Positions 27,681 to 35,652 of a stretch of DNA of 64,000 nt are shown here, piece after piece. The notes beneath the pieces are model-generated. The model was not told the DNA's origin, did not search any database, and worked only from the letters and a program-made list of their open reading frames with translations. A program made the translations under genes and the position numbers. Location: positions 3,427,001 through 3,491,000 of the forward strand of contig NZ_JPOJ01000001.1 of the NCBI RefSeq assembly GCF_000733855.1. The letters are read 5' to 3'. Positions within the stretch are counted from its first letter, which is position 1, and every line of letters begins with the position of its first letter. Origin of the DNA: Methylomicrobium agile (lineage in GTDB: Bacteria; Pseudomonadota; Gammaproteobacteria; Methylococcales; Methylomonadaceae).

Positions 27681-28553
27681 ATGTCCACACACAATGCTTA
27701 TTACATTCCGCATAAAGCGACCTGGCCGATAATAGGCACGGTGGGGCTGTTTATCATGCTGGCGGGGTTCGCGAATTTTCTGAACGGTTCGTCGATCGGG
27801 CCCGGCATGATGATTCTGGGCCTTTTGGTTTTCATCTTCATGCTGGCGGGCTGGTTTACCCTGCAGTCGCTGGAAAGCGAATACGGCATGTACAACACCC
27901 AGGTCGGCATTTCCTACCGGATGGGCATGATGTGGTTCATCTTTTCCGAAGTGATGTTCTTCTCGGTCTTCTTCGGCGCGCTCTGGTACACCCGGAATTT
28001 GTCGGTGCCGTGGCTTGCGGAAGGCGTTACCGGCGAGATGCTGCACAAGGGCTTTGAGGCGGTATGGCCGACCAATGGTCCGGCGCATCTGATCGGCGGC
28101 AAGCCGAGTCCGGACGGCGAATTCGAGCCTATGGGCGCTTGGGGGCTGGCTTTTTTGAATACGTTGATTCTGTTGAGCAGCGGCGTGACCTGCACCTGGG
28201 CCCATCATGGCCTGTTGGCCGGCAAGCGCCAGCAATTGATTCAAGGATTGATAGCGACTGTTACCCTCGGCTTTTTGTTCGTCGGGCTTCAGGCTTACGA
28301 ATATCATGAAGCCTACACCGAAATGGGGCTGACGCTCGGCACCGGCATTTACGGTTCGACTTTCTTCATGCTGACCGGCTTCCACGGCTTCCATGTCTGC
28401 GTCGGCGCGATCATTCTGAGCACGGTGTTGTTCCGGAGCTGGAGAGGCCATTTCAAGCCCGAGAACCATTTTGCCTTCGAGGCGGCCGCCTGGTACTGGC
28501 ACTTCGTCGACGTGGTCTGGCTGGGCCTGTTCGTGTTCGTGTATTTGCTGTAA
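27681..28553 (+). CDS. coxC: Cytochrome c oxidase subunit III
   Basis: 290 residues with seven membrane helices. Typical motifs are YIPHKATWPIIGTVGLF, FSEVMFFSVFFGALWY, TCTWAHHGLL, GFHGFHVCVGAI and the C-terminal WYWHFVDVVWLGLFVFVYL. It stabilises the catalytic core of the aa3-type oxidase. GGGGAACG precedes the ATG. A strong terminator follows the stop. Confidence 0.96.
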   Translation: MSTHNAYYIPHKATWPIIGTVGLFIMLAGFANFLNGSSIGPGMMILGLLVFIFMLAGWFTLQSLESEYGMYNTQVGISYRMGMMWFIFSEVMFFSVFFGALWYTRNLSVPWLAEGVTGEMLHKGFEAVWPTNGPAHLIGGKPSPDGEFEPMGAWGLAFLNTLILLSSGVTCTWAHHGLLAGKRQQLIQGLIATVTLGFLFVGLQAYEYHEAYTEMGLTLGTGIYGSTFFMLTGFHGFHVCVGAIILSTVLFRSWRGHFKPENHFAFEAAAWYWHFVDVVWLGLFVFVYLL

Positions 28554-28573
28554 TCGCGGTTTTCAATCGATCG

Positions 28574-28605
28574 AAAGCGTTGCCGTTCAGGCAACGCTTT
28601 TTTTT
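28574..28605 (+). terminator. Rho-independent terminator after coxC
   Basis: AAAGCGTTGCC (28574-28584), a 5-base loop and GGCAACGCTTT (28590-28600) are followed by five further Ts. This is a clear end of the coxB-coxC transcript. It lies right at the 3' end of the convergent DUF2909 gene and may serve both directions. Confidence 0.88.
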
Positions 28606-28606
28606 G

Positions 28607-28888
28607 TCAATTCGACGGCGGCGTGTTTTGCGGAGCGGGTTCGGTTGAGGCGGGCGGTTTCGGCGCATGCATTCTGGCGCCAATGCCTTGCGGTATATAG
28701 AGGCCGGTCGCGATCATCAGGTAAACAAAAACGAACAGTATCAGCGACAGGGTAATCCGGAAAGTCAGCGCCTTGACCGTTTTTTTCGAATCTTCGTCGC
28801 TTTTGTGTTTGACGAGGTGTAAAAGCGCCGAACCGAGACTTATAATGATCAGAATAAAGGCGAGGGCGACGATTGTTTTGATAATCAT
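28607..28888 (-). CDS. DUF2909/twin-transmembrane small membrane protein
   Basis: 93 residues with two helices (~3-24 and ~45-66) joined by a charged loop (KHKSDEDSKK), and a Pro/Ala-rich tail. This matches the DUF2909 family usually found in cox clusters near surf1; its function is unknown. Here it is on the opposite strand to all other cox genes, convergent with coxC and divergent from surf1. Confidence 0.78.
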   Translation of the reverse strand: MIIKTIVALAFILIIISLGSALLHLVKHKSDEDSKKTVKALTFRITLSLILFVFVYLMIATGLYIPQGIGARMHAPKPPASTEPAPQNTPPSN

Positions 28889-29018
28889 GAATAAATGGGA
28901 GCGGGCTGCATGCGGAAATTGATGGAAAGCGAAAATTATCCCTTTGCCGGAAGAATTGCAAATTTATTGTTCCTTTGCCTTGACGTGCGGGACGCCCATA
29001 AAGGCGTAAGATCAAACC

Positions 29019-29720
29019 ATGAAATTTGAAAAAGTTCCCACGCTGGTCGTAGTGTGCCTTTTGCCGGTATTGATTTCCTTGGGTTTTTGGCAGTTGGATC
29101 GGGCCGAACAAAAGCGCGCATTTCTGGACCGCCAAAAACAAGGCATGGCCGCGCCCGCGCTGCAGCTGACGGCGGCAACGCCGGAAGAGAAAGAGGTTCT
29201 GCGCTATCGGCAGGCCGCGGCGAGCGGCTCTTACGACAGCACGCATCAGATTTTGATCGACAACCAGGTTGTCGAAGGCCGGGCGGGTTATTTTGTCCTG
29301 ACGCCGTTCATTCTGGACGGAAGCGAAAAGGCGATCCTGGTGAATCGAGGCTGGATTCCGGCCAGCCGGGACAGGAAAGTATTGCCCGATATCGCGATTC
29401 GATCCAACCCGACGCAGGTCAGCGGCCGGATCAATCACTTTCCGAGCGTCGGCATCAAGCTGGCCGGCGCCGATCAGCCGACCGCAGGCTGGCCGGCCGT
29501 GGTCCAGATTGCGGACAGTGCCGTTTTGTCCGAAAGATTTGGCTATCCCGTATTTCCTTTCATGTTGGAACTCGACAAACAGGCCCCCGAGGGCTACCGG
29601 CGCGAATGGCGCGAAGCTGCGGTGATGCCGCCCGAACAGCATGTCGCCTACGCGCTGCAATGGTTCGGCCTTGCCGCCGCGCTGGCGCTGCTGTTTGTCT
29701 GGTACAGCCGTTTAAAATAA
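29019..29720 (+). CDS. SURF1-family cytochrome oxidase biogenesis protein
   Basis: 233 residues with an N-terminal and a C-terminal membrane helix, the SURF1 topology. Motifs: LGFWQLDRAEQKRAFLD, GSYDSTHQILIDNQVVEGRAGYFVLTPF, ILVNRGWIPASRDR and the end EQHVAYALQWFGLAAAL. SURF1 proteins help insert haem a into subunit I. The gene starts a second cox-related plus-strand unit running into the SCO-like gene and ctaA-ftsY. Confidence 0.93.
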   Translation: MKFEKVPTLVVVCLLPVLISLGFWQLDRAEQKRAFLDRQKQGMAAPALQLTAATPEEKEVLRYRQAAASGSYDSTHQILIDNQVVEGRAGYFVLTPFILDGSEKAILVNRGWIPASRDRKVLPDIAIRSNPTQVSGRINHFPSVGIKLAGADQPTAGWPAVVQIADSAVLSERFGYPVFPFMLELDKQAPEGYRREWREAAVMPPEQHVAYALQWFGLAAALALLFVWYSRLK

Positions 29721-29727
29721 TAAAAAA

Positions 29728-30324
29728 ATGAATGATCAACAGAAAAAAAACCGCCTGCTCATCCTCACTTTGTTTGCGATGGCTTTTATTCCGTTTCTGG
29801 CCGCCTTGTTGTTCAAGGCGAGGCCGGAGTGGCTGCAGGGCCGGACCAATTACGGCCAACTGATCGTGCCGCCGGTGACGACCGAAACTTCCGAATTGAG
29901 CGGATTCGATGCGTTCACCACCGATAATATTCACGAATTGAATGCGCACTGGCTGATCGTAAATGTGATTCCGCGTCAGGACTGCAATGCGGCTTGCCTG
30001 GATGCCTTGCATAAAACCAGGCAGATCCAGCTGATGCTGAATAAGGATCTGCCGAGAACCCGGCGTATCGTTTTGTTGCTCGACAACCCCGATCCGAAGC
30101 TTGCCGAGGTTTGGTGGCAGGGCGACAAATCGCTGCTGCGCGTGAAGCCGAGCGATTCCTTGATGGCCAAACTCGCTCAAATCAAGCCGGAGGGATTCCA
30201 CGACGGTGCGGTGTTATTGATGGATCCCTTGCGTAATCTGATGATGCAATACGAACCCGGATTCGATCCCTATAAAGTCAAAAGCGATTTGGCGCATCTT
30301 TTAAGAATCTCGCAGATCGGTTAG
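29728..30324 (+). CDS. Membrane-anchored SCO/thioredoxin-like cox-cluster protein
   Basis: 198 residues: an N-terminal helix (LLILTLFAMAFIPFLAALLF) and a periplasmic domain with the CxxxC motif DCNAACL (C86, C90) in a position resembling the SCO1 copper/redox motif. H158 (GFHDGAVLLMDP) may be the third ligand. Similar poorly named proteins follow surf1 in proteobacterial cox operons, so a role in CuA maturation or thiol reduction is likely (inference). It lies 7 bp after surf1 and 9 bp before the ctaA-ftsY fusion. Confidence 0.75.
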   Translation: MNDQQKKNRLLILTLFAMAFIPFLAALLFKARPEWLQGRTNYGQLIVPPVTTETSELSGFDAFTTDNIHELNAHWLIVNVIPRQDCNAACLDALHKTRQIQLMLNKDLPRTRRIVLLLDNPDPKLAEVWWQGDKSLLRVKPSDSLMAKLAQIKPEGFHDGAVLLMDPLRNLMMQYEPGFDPYKVKSDLAHLLRISQIG

Positions 30325-30333
30325 GAATTACCC

Positions 30334-32355
30334 ATGTATAGAAAAATTGCTCTTTTCGGCGTCTTTCTGGCGCTGATCGTGATCGTTTTCGGCGCCTATG
30401 TGCGCCTGTCGGATGCCGGTCTCGGCTGCCCGGACTGGCCCGGCTGCTACGGCAGGGCCGTGATTGCCGATACGCCGGACTTTAAGGCCGAAGCCGATCG
30501 GGCCTTTCCCGAACACCCTTTCGACCCTGCCAAGGCCTGGAAGGAAATGACGCACCGCTATCTGGCTGCAGGTCTCGGCTTGGTGATTTTGCTGCTCGCC
30601 GTTTTATCGCCCTGGGTCAAGACCAACCGAGTCGCCGCAGTCACCGGCAGCTTGTTCCTGCTGGTTCTGGTCGGGCTGCAAGCCGCGCTGGGCATGTGGG
30701 CGGTAAAACTGCGGACGATGCCGCTGATCGTGACGCTGCACCTAATGCTCGGCATGTTCACGTTCTGGCTCCTGTTCGGCCTGTATTTGCGCGTCAAGCC
30801 GGATTATGTCCGCCTGCCGTCCCGGCAGGGGCCGGTGAACTGGGCCCGCTTCGGGATGTGGGTCGTTTTGCTGCAGGTTCTGCTCGGCGGCTGGACCGGC
30901 ACGAATCTGGCCGCCTTGGCCTGCGGCACCGAATTTCCGCTGTGCAACGGGCAATGGTTTCCGGAAACGGCCGATTTCTACCACGCGACGGACCTGCTGA
31001 ACGGACTGATAAACGGCGATACCGGTGTGCTGCCGCCGGAGGCCCAGGTTGCGGTGCACTGGCTGCATCGCATGTTTGCGCTGGTCAGCTTGCTCGTGCT
31101 CGGCTTGGTGATGCTGCTGGCGGTTTCGGCGAAAAATCCGAAGCCGGTCAGACGCGCCGGATTGAAACTGTGCATTTTGCTGATCGCCCAGATCAGCCTG
31201 GGCATCGCGGTCGTGGAACTGGCCGCGCCGTTATGGGCGGCCGTGCTGCACAATGCGTTCGCGGCATTGATGATGATGCCGCTGATTTCGATCGGTTTCT
31301 ACGGGCGCTACGGCCTGAAGGCAGCCGAAATTCCTGCCGAACGCCCGCGTCCGTTGCCGGAAGTGAAGGAAATTCCCAAGGTTCCGGTCACGATCGAAAA
31401 GCCTACAGAAGAGGTTTATGTCGAGCCGGCGCCCGAATCACTGTATCTGCGTCTGAAATCGCAGTTGAAACGGACCCGTTCCGGGCTCGGCGACGCGCTG
31501 GCCGGCCTGACGCTCGGCCAGAAATCGGTCAGCGACGAACTGCTCGAAGACATCGAGGCGACTTTATTGATGGCCGACATCGGCATCGATGCGACGACCA
31601 AGATCATCAACCGCCTGACCCAAAGCCTGGAACGGCATCAGCTTCGCGACCCGGAAACGCTGGCCGCCGCGGTCAAACAGGAATTGTTGAGCATTCTGGA
31701 ACCCTGCAGCCAGCCGCTAGCGATCCCGAAGCAGGACACTCCGTTCGTGATTCTGGTCGTCGGCGTGAACGGCGTGGGCAAAACCACCACGATCGGCAAA
31801 CTGGCCAAACGCCTGCAGGCGCAGGGTCACAGCGTGATGCTGGCGGCCGGCGACACGTTTCGGGCGGCGGCGGTCGAACAACTGCAAACCTGGGGCGAAC
31901 GCAACAACATCCATGTGGTCGCGCAGCATACCGGCGCCGATTCGGCTTCGGTGATTTACGACGGCCTGCAGTCGGCCCAGGCGAAAGGGATCGACGTGCT
32001 GATCGCGGATACGGCGGGCCGCCTGCATACCAAGTCCAACCTGATGGACGAATTGAAGAAAGTCAAACGGATCATGGGCAAACTCGACGAAACCGCCCCG
32101 CATGAGGTGCTGTTGGTGATCGATGCGGGCACCGGTCAGAATGCGCTGTCGCAAGCCAAGCAGTTCAATGAAGCGGTTTCTCTGACCGGCCTGGCATTGA
32201 CCAAGCTCGACGGTACCGCCAAAGGCGGGGTGATTTTCGCGCTGGCCAAGCAGCTCGGCATTCCGATCCGTTTTATCGGCGTCGGCGAGGGCATCGACGA
32301 TTTGCAGGATTTTCATGCCGGCGCGTTCGTCGAGGCGCTGTTCGCGAGGGACTGA
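30334..32355 (+). CDS. ctaA-ftsY: Natural fusion of haem A synthase (COX15/CtaA) and SRP receptor FtsY
   Basis: One uninterrupted frame of 673 residues. Residues 1-328 are a complete COX15/CtaA: eight membrane helices, haem-ligand histidines H74, H136, H242, H306, and two Cys pairs (C32/C37 in CPDWPGC; C197/C204). Residues ~330-365 are a Pro/Glu/Lys linker. Residues ~366-673 are a complete FtsY NG GTPase: basic amphipathic helix (SLYLRLKSQLKRTRSGLGD), N domain, P-loop GVNGVGKTT (477-485), DTFRAAA (507-513), DTAGR (559-563), TKLD (623-626). No in-frame ATG lies between residues 328 and 413. With eight helices the COX15 C-terminus would be cytoplasmic, so an attached FtsY would face the correct side. 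No ctaB (haem O synthase) follows, unlike usual cox clusters. ftsE starts 8 bp downstream. Confidence 0.93.
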   Translation: MYRKIALFGVFLALIVIVFGAYVRLSDAGLGCPDWPGCYGRAVIADTPDFKAEADRAFPEHPFDPAKAWKEMTHRYLAAGLGLVILLLAVLSPWVKTNRVAAVTGSLFLLVLVGLQAALGMWAVKLRTMPLIVTLHLMLGMFTFWLLFGLYLRVKPDYVRLPSRQGPVNWARFGMWVVLLQVLLGGWTGTNLAALACGTEFPLCNGQWFPETADFYHATDLLNGLINGDTGVLPPEAQVAVHWLHRMFALVSLLVLGLVMLLAVSAKNPKPVRRAGLKLCILLIAQISLGIAVVELAAPLWAAVLHNAFAALMMMPLISIGFYGRYGLKAAEIPAERPRPLPEVKEIPKVPVTIEKPTEEVYVEPAPESLYLRLKSQLKRTRSGLGDALAGLTLGQKSVSDELLEDIEATLLMADIGIDATTKIINRLTQSLERHQLRDPETLAAAVKQELLSILEPCSQPLAIPKQDTPFVILVVGVNGVGKTTTIGKLAKRLQAQGHSVMLAAGDTFRAAAVEQLQTWGERNNIHVVAQHTGADSASVIYDGLQSAQAKGIDVLIADTAGRLHTKSNLMDELKKVKRIMGKLDETAPHEVLLVIDAGTGQNALSQAKQFNEAVSLTGLALTKLDGTAKGGVIFALAKQLGIPIRFIGVGEGIDDLQDFHAGAFVEALFARD

Positions 32356-32363
32356 CAAGGATT

Positions 32364-33020
32364 ATGTTAAAATTCGATAACGTGAGCAAACGCTATTCCG
32401 AAGCCGGGGATGTGCTGAGCAACATCAGCTTCCATCTGGAGCGCGGCGAGATGGCGTTCCTGACCGGCCATTCCGGGGCCGGGAAAAGCACGCTGTTCAA
32501 GCTGATCGCGCTGATCGAGCGCGCCAGCCGCGGACAGATCTATCTGGGCGGCCATAATGTCAGTTATGCGCAGGATCGCCAGATTCCCTTTTTGCGCCGC
32601 AAAATGGGGCTGATTTTTCAGGACTTCAAACTGCTGCAGGACCGCACCGTATTCGACAATGTGGCGCTGCCGCTCGCGGTGGCCGGTTACGGGCACCGCG
32701 AAATTGCCCGGAAGGTCAGGGCGGCGCTGGACAAGGTCGGGCTTTTGGGCAAAGAGAAAAAATATCCGCTGACCCTATCCGGCGGCGAACAGCAGCGCGT
32801 CGGAATCGCCCGCGCGGTGGTGAACAAGCCGCCGATGATCCTGGCCGACGAACCGACCGGCAATCTGGACCCCGAGCTGGCAGCGGAAATCATGACCTTG
32901 TTTACCCGATTTCAACAGGTAGGAGTCACCGTATTGATCGTTTCTCACGATATCGCTTTGATTCACAAAATGGACCGGCGCGTTTTGGCGCTGGACCACG
33001 GCCGGCTGGTGGCGGGATAA
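32364..33020 (+). CDS. ftsE: Cell division ATP-binding protein FtsE
   Basis: 218 residues. ABC ATPase motifs: Walker [10 protein letters not shown], signature LSGGEQQR, Walker [13 protein letters not shown], and the H-loop IVSHD. FtsE with FtsX forms a membrane complex that regulates septal peptidoglycan hydrolysis. It sits between ftsY (here fused to ctaA) and ftsX, as in other gammaproteobacteria, with gaps of 8 and 3 bp. Confidence 0.96.
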   Translation: MLKFDNVSKRYSEAGDVLSNISFHLERGEMAFLTGHSGAGKSTLFKLIALIERASRGQIYLGGHNVSYAQDRQIPFLRRKMGLIFQDFKLLQDRTVFDNVALPLAVAGYGHREIARKVRAALDKVGLLGKEKKYPLTLSGGEQQRVGIARAVVNKPPMILADEPTGNLDPELAAEIMTLFTRFQQVGVTVLIVSHDIALIHKMDRRVLALDHGRLVAG

Positions 33021-33023
33021 ACG

Positions 33024-34031
33024 ATGAAGCGCGCCGTTAAACCGGTTAAACCCAAACCGCAGCCCCGCCAGGAAGCCCCCCAGAACAAAATTGCCGGCGG
33101 CGATTTTTTCGACAAACTGCATGCTTATCGCGACTTGCATGCGCATGCACTGTTTTCCAGCTTGGGGCGGCTTGTCGACAAGCCATTCACAACCGCACTG
33201 ACGGTCGGCGTGCTTGCGATTTCGATCGCGCTGGCCGCCTGCTTTTACCTGCTGGTCGAGAATCTGGAACAATTGACCGGCACGATCGAGTCGAGCAATC
33301 AGATCTCGCTGTTCCTGAAAGACTCGGTGACCGAAGCCGAGGCGCGCAGGCTGGTCGAAAAAATCAGCAAGCATCACGAAGTCGCCGCGATCAAACTGAT
33401 CGGCAAGGCGCAGGCGCTGGCCGAATTCAAGGCCAACAGCGGCCTGGACGCCGCGCTCGATGCGCTCGAAGGCAATCCGCTGCCGGTCGTGCTCGAAGTC
33501 GTGCCGACGCCGGCGCAATCGAATGTCAAGGTGTTGAAAACGCTCCAGCAAGCCTTGCTGCAATATCCTGAAGTCGATGAGGCGCAGATGGACATGCAGT
33601 GGCTCGAAAGGATGCAGTCGATCATTCGGCTCGCGGAGCGGGCGACCCGGAGCATCAGCATTCTGCTCGGGTTTGGCGTGCTGTTCATCACCGGCAATAC
33701 GATACGGTTGGAGCTGCATAACCGGCGCGAGGAAGTCGTGATCGCAAAACTGGTCGGCGCGACCAATCGCTTCATTCAGCGGCCTTTTTTGTACGGCGGC
33801 TTCTGGATCGGTTTTTTGTCCGGCGTGGCGGCCTGGTTCATCGTGACCGCGATCATGCTGCTGTTGTGGCGTTCTGTCGAGAACCTGTCGCTGCTTTACG
33901 AGGGTAGTTTTCATCTGCGCTTTCTCGATTACGGCGAGTCGGTTTTTCTGGTCCTGTTGTCTTCGGGACTCGGCGTGACAGGCTCTTGGGCGGTTCTGAC
34001 CTATCAGCTCCGGCAATTGCGGCCCGAGTAG
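33024..34031 (+). CDS. ftsX: Cell division protein FtsX
   Basis: 335 residues. A basic, Pro-rich cytoplasmic N-terminus is followed by four membrane helices (first ~57-75, then three near the C-terminus from ~210) and a periplasmic loop of ~130 residues between helices 1 and 2. Typical motifs are NLEQLTGTIESSNQISLFLKD and NTIRLELHNRREEVVIAKLVGATNRFI. It is the membrane partner of FtsE, transmitting a conformational signal to periplasmic amidase activators. rpoH follows after 83 bp, a gap that carries a CIRCE element. Confidence 0.95.
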   Translation: MKRAVKPVKPKPQPRQEAPQNKIAGGDFFDKLHAYRDLHAHALFSSLGRLVDKPFTTALTVGVLAISIALAACFYLLVENLEQLTGTIESSNQISLFLKDSVTEAEARRLVEKISKHHEVAAIKLIGKAQALAEFKANSGLDAALDALEGNPLPVVLEVVPTPAQSNVKVLKTLQQALLQYPEVDEAQMDMQWLERMQSIIRLAERATRSISILLGFGVLFITGNTIRLELHNRREEVVIAKLVGATNRFIQRPFLYGGFWIGFLSGVAAWFIVTAIMLLLWRSVENLSLLYEGSFHLRFLDYGESVFLVLLSSGLGVTGSWAVLTYQLRQLRPE

Positions 34032-34050
34032 CGTTGAACTTGTAAAATGA

Positions 34051-34080
34051 TTAGCACTCTGAGTTTGAGAGTGCTAAAAT
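34051..34080 (+). promoter_or_regulatory. CIRCE operator overlapping the probable rpoH promoter
   Basis: TTAGCACTC (34051-34059), nine bases, GAGTGCTAA (34069-34077) is a perfect CIRCE element, the binding site of the heat-shock repressor HrcA. A plausible promoter overlaps it: TTAGCA (34051-34056), 18-bp spacer, TAAAAT (34075-34080) with an extended TG. Repressor binding would cover the promoter. The first coding base of rpoH is 35 bp further on. An HrcA site here would put rpoH under repressor control in addition to its usual regulation. Confidence 0.9.
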
Positions 34081-34114
34081 TAAATCAAGTTGACTAACCG
34101 AGGTACATTACATC

Positions 34115-34969
34115 ATGAGTCATGCATTAACCTTACCTGTTAATTTATCGGCCGGCACTTTCGATGCTTATCTGAATCTGGTCCGGCAAATGCCTAGGTT
34201 GACATCCGAGCAGGAACGCGAATTGGCGATAAGGTTTAGAGATCACGGCGATCTGGAAGCCGCGCGGCAGTTGGTGATGACCAACTTGCGCTTCGTGATG
34301 CACGTGGCGCGGGGCTACAGCGGTTACGGCCTGTCGATGCCGGACATCATCCAGGAAGGCAATATCGGCCTGATGAAGGCGGTCAAACGCTTCGATCCGG
34401 ACATCGGCGTGCGCCTGGTGTCGTTTGCGGTGCACTGGATCAAGGCCGAGATTCACGAGTACGTAATCAAGAACTGGGGCATCGTGAAAGTCGCGACTAC
34501 CAAGGCGCAGCGCAAACTGTTCTTCAATCTGCGCAAATCCAAGCAAAACCTCGGCTGGCTGTCGAACGACGAAGCCAAGGCCATCGCCGCCGACCTCGAT
34601 GTCGAAGTCAGCACGGTGTACGAAATGGAGCAGCGCCTGAGCAACCGCGACGTTTCGTTCGACCTGCCGGTCGACGATGAGGAGGAGCAGACTTACGTCG
34701 CGCCGACCCATTATCTGCAACAGCACGGCGCCGATCCGGCCCTGTTGCTGGAAAACGAGGAATGGTCCGGCCATGAGCAGGAATTGCTGTCCGGAGCCCT
34801 GTCCGAACTGGACGAGCGCAGCCTGGATATCCTGTCCAGCCGCTGGCTGGCGGACAAAAAAGCGACGCTGCACGAATTGGCCGAGCGCTACAACGTATCC
34901 GCCGAGCGGATCCGCCAGCTTGAGCAAAATGCGATGAAGAAATTGCGGACCGCGGTACTGGCGGCTTGA
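34115..34969 (+). CDS. rpoH: RNA polymerase sigma-32 (heat-shock) factor RpoH
   Basis: 284 residues, the standard size. It has region 2 (LRFVMHVARGYSGYGLSMPDIIQEGNIGLMKAVKRFDP), the RpoH-specific box QRKLFFNLRKSK, and a region 4 helix-turn-helix at the end (ATLHELAERYNVSAERIRQLEQNAMKKLR). It directs transcription of chaperone and protease genes. The gene follows ftsX as in other gammaproteobacteria and is preceded by a perfect CIRCE element; a terminator follows. Confidence 0.97.
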   Translation: MSHALTLPVNLSAGTFDAYLNLVRQMPRLTSEQERELAIRFRDHGDLEAARQLVMTNLRFVMHVARGYSGYGLSMPDIIQEGNIGLMKAVKRFDPDIGVRLVSFAVHWIKAEIHEYVIKNWGIVKVATTKAQRKLFFNLRKSKQNLGWLSNDEAKAIAADLDVEVSTVYEMEQRLSNRDVSFDLPVDDEEEQTYVAPTHYLQQHGADPALLLENEEWSGHEQELLSGALSELDERSLDILSSRWLADKKATLHELAERYNVSAERIRQLEQNAMKKLRTAVLAA

Positions 34970-34995
34970 TTCGCTGAAACCGTATCGGTTTTTAC

Positions 34996-35027
34996 AAGGC
35001 TTAACGGGATTTCCGTTAAGCCTTTTT
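34996..35027 (+). terminator. Rho-independent terminator after rpoH
   Basis: AAGGCTTAACGG (34996-35007), a 5-base loop and CCGTTAAGCCTT (35013-35024) are followed by a T run. The stem begins 26 bp after the rpoH stop. Confidence 0.88.
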
Positions 35028-35099
35028 TATGGGCGGAATTTTCCGAAGTCCGGCGCGTCGGAAGCATTATTAAATCGCAGTGACAAAGGGAGAAAGAGC

Positions 35100-35525
35100 A
35101 TGTCCACCTTGGAAAAAGCCATAGAGATTGCGGTCAAAGCCCACGCGGGCCAGCTTGATAAAGCGGGACAGCCGTACATATTGCATCCGATCCGGGTGAT
35201 GTTGGCGGTCGACTCTCCGTACGAACGTCTGGCGGCGATATTGCATGACGTGGTGGAGGATACCGGCATTTCATTCGAAGACCTCGCCGACGAGAATTTT
35301 CCGGCGGAAGTGATAGAAGCGGTGCGCGCCTTGACCAAGGAGCCGGGGGAGTCGCGTATTGAAGCGGCCGAACGCGCCGTGCGGAACCCGATCGCGCGGG
35401 CTGTCAAGCTGGCGGACGTGGCGGACAACATGAATCTGTCGCGCATTGCCGAGCCGACCGAAAAGGATCGCGAGCGCCTGCGGGAATATCAGGCCGTGCG
35501 CAAGATTCTACTGGCGGGAAATTAA
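35100..35525 (+). CDS. Small HD-domain phosphohydrolase (SpoT/SAH-like)
   Basis: 141 residues: a stand-alone HD domain with all metal/catalytic positions of the SpoT hydrolase type. H29 (LHPIRVM), H49-D50 (ILHDVVEDT), E53-D54, D106 and N110 (LADVADNM) are present. No synthetase, TGS or ACT domain is present. A role as a small alarmone hydrolase degrading (p)ppGpp, or as another nucleotide pyrophosphohydrolase, is plausible by family. GGGAG lies 11-14 bp upstream. It is monocistronic or precedes maeB by 127 bp. Confidence 0.82.
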   Translation: MSTLEKAIEIAVKAHAGQLDKAGQPYILHPIRVMLAVDSPYERLAAILHDVVEDTGISFEDLADENFPAEVIEAVRALTKEPGESRIEAAERAVRNPIARAVKLADVADNMNLSRIAEPTEKDRERLREYQAVRKILLAGN

Positions 35526-35652
35526 CGGCTCGGCCGTCTATTTTTCAGGCGGTGCCGGCGCCCGGCAGTTCATCCGCCGATTTTCGCGATTTCGCCTTCT
35601 CAACTCTGGTAGAATCAAAGACATTCCGGAACTCAAGAAAGGGATCGCGGCA

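Noticed and set aside
31310-31440. Sequencing frameshift as the source of the ctaA-ftsY fusion
   Set aside because: Considered, but the linker keeps one frame, both partners are complete on either side and no homopolymer run is present. Kept as a check in the finding, not assumed.
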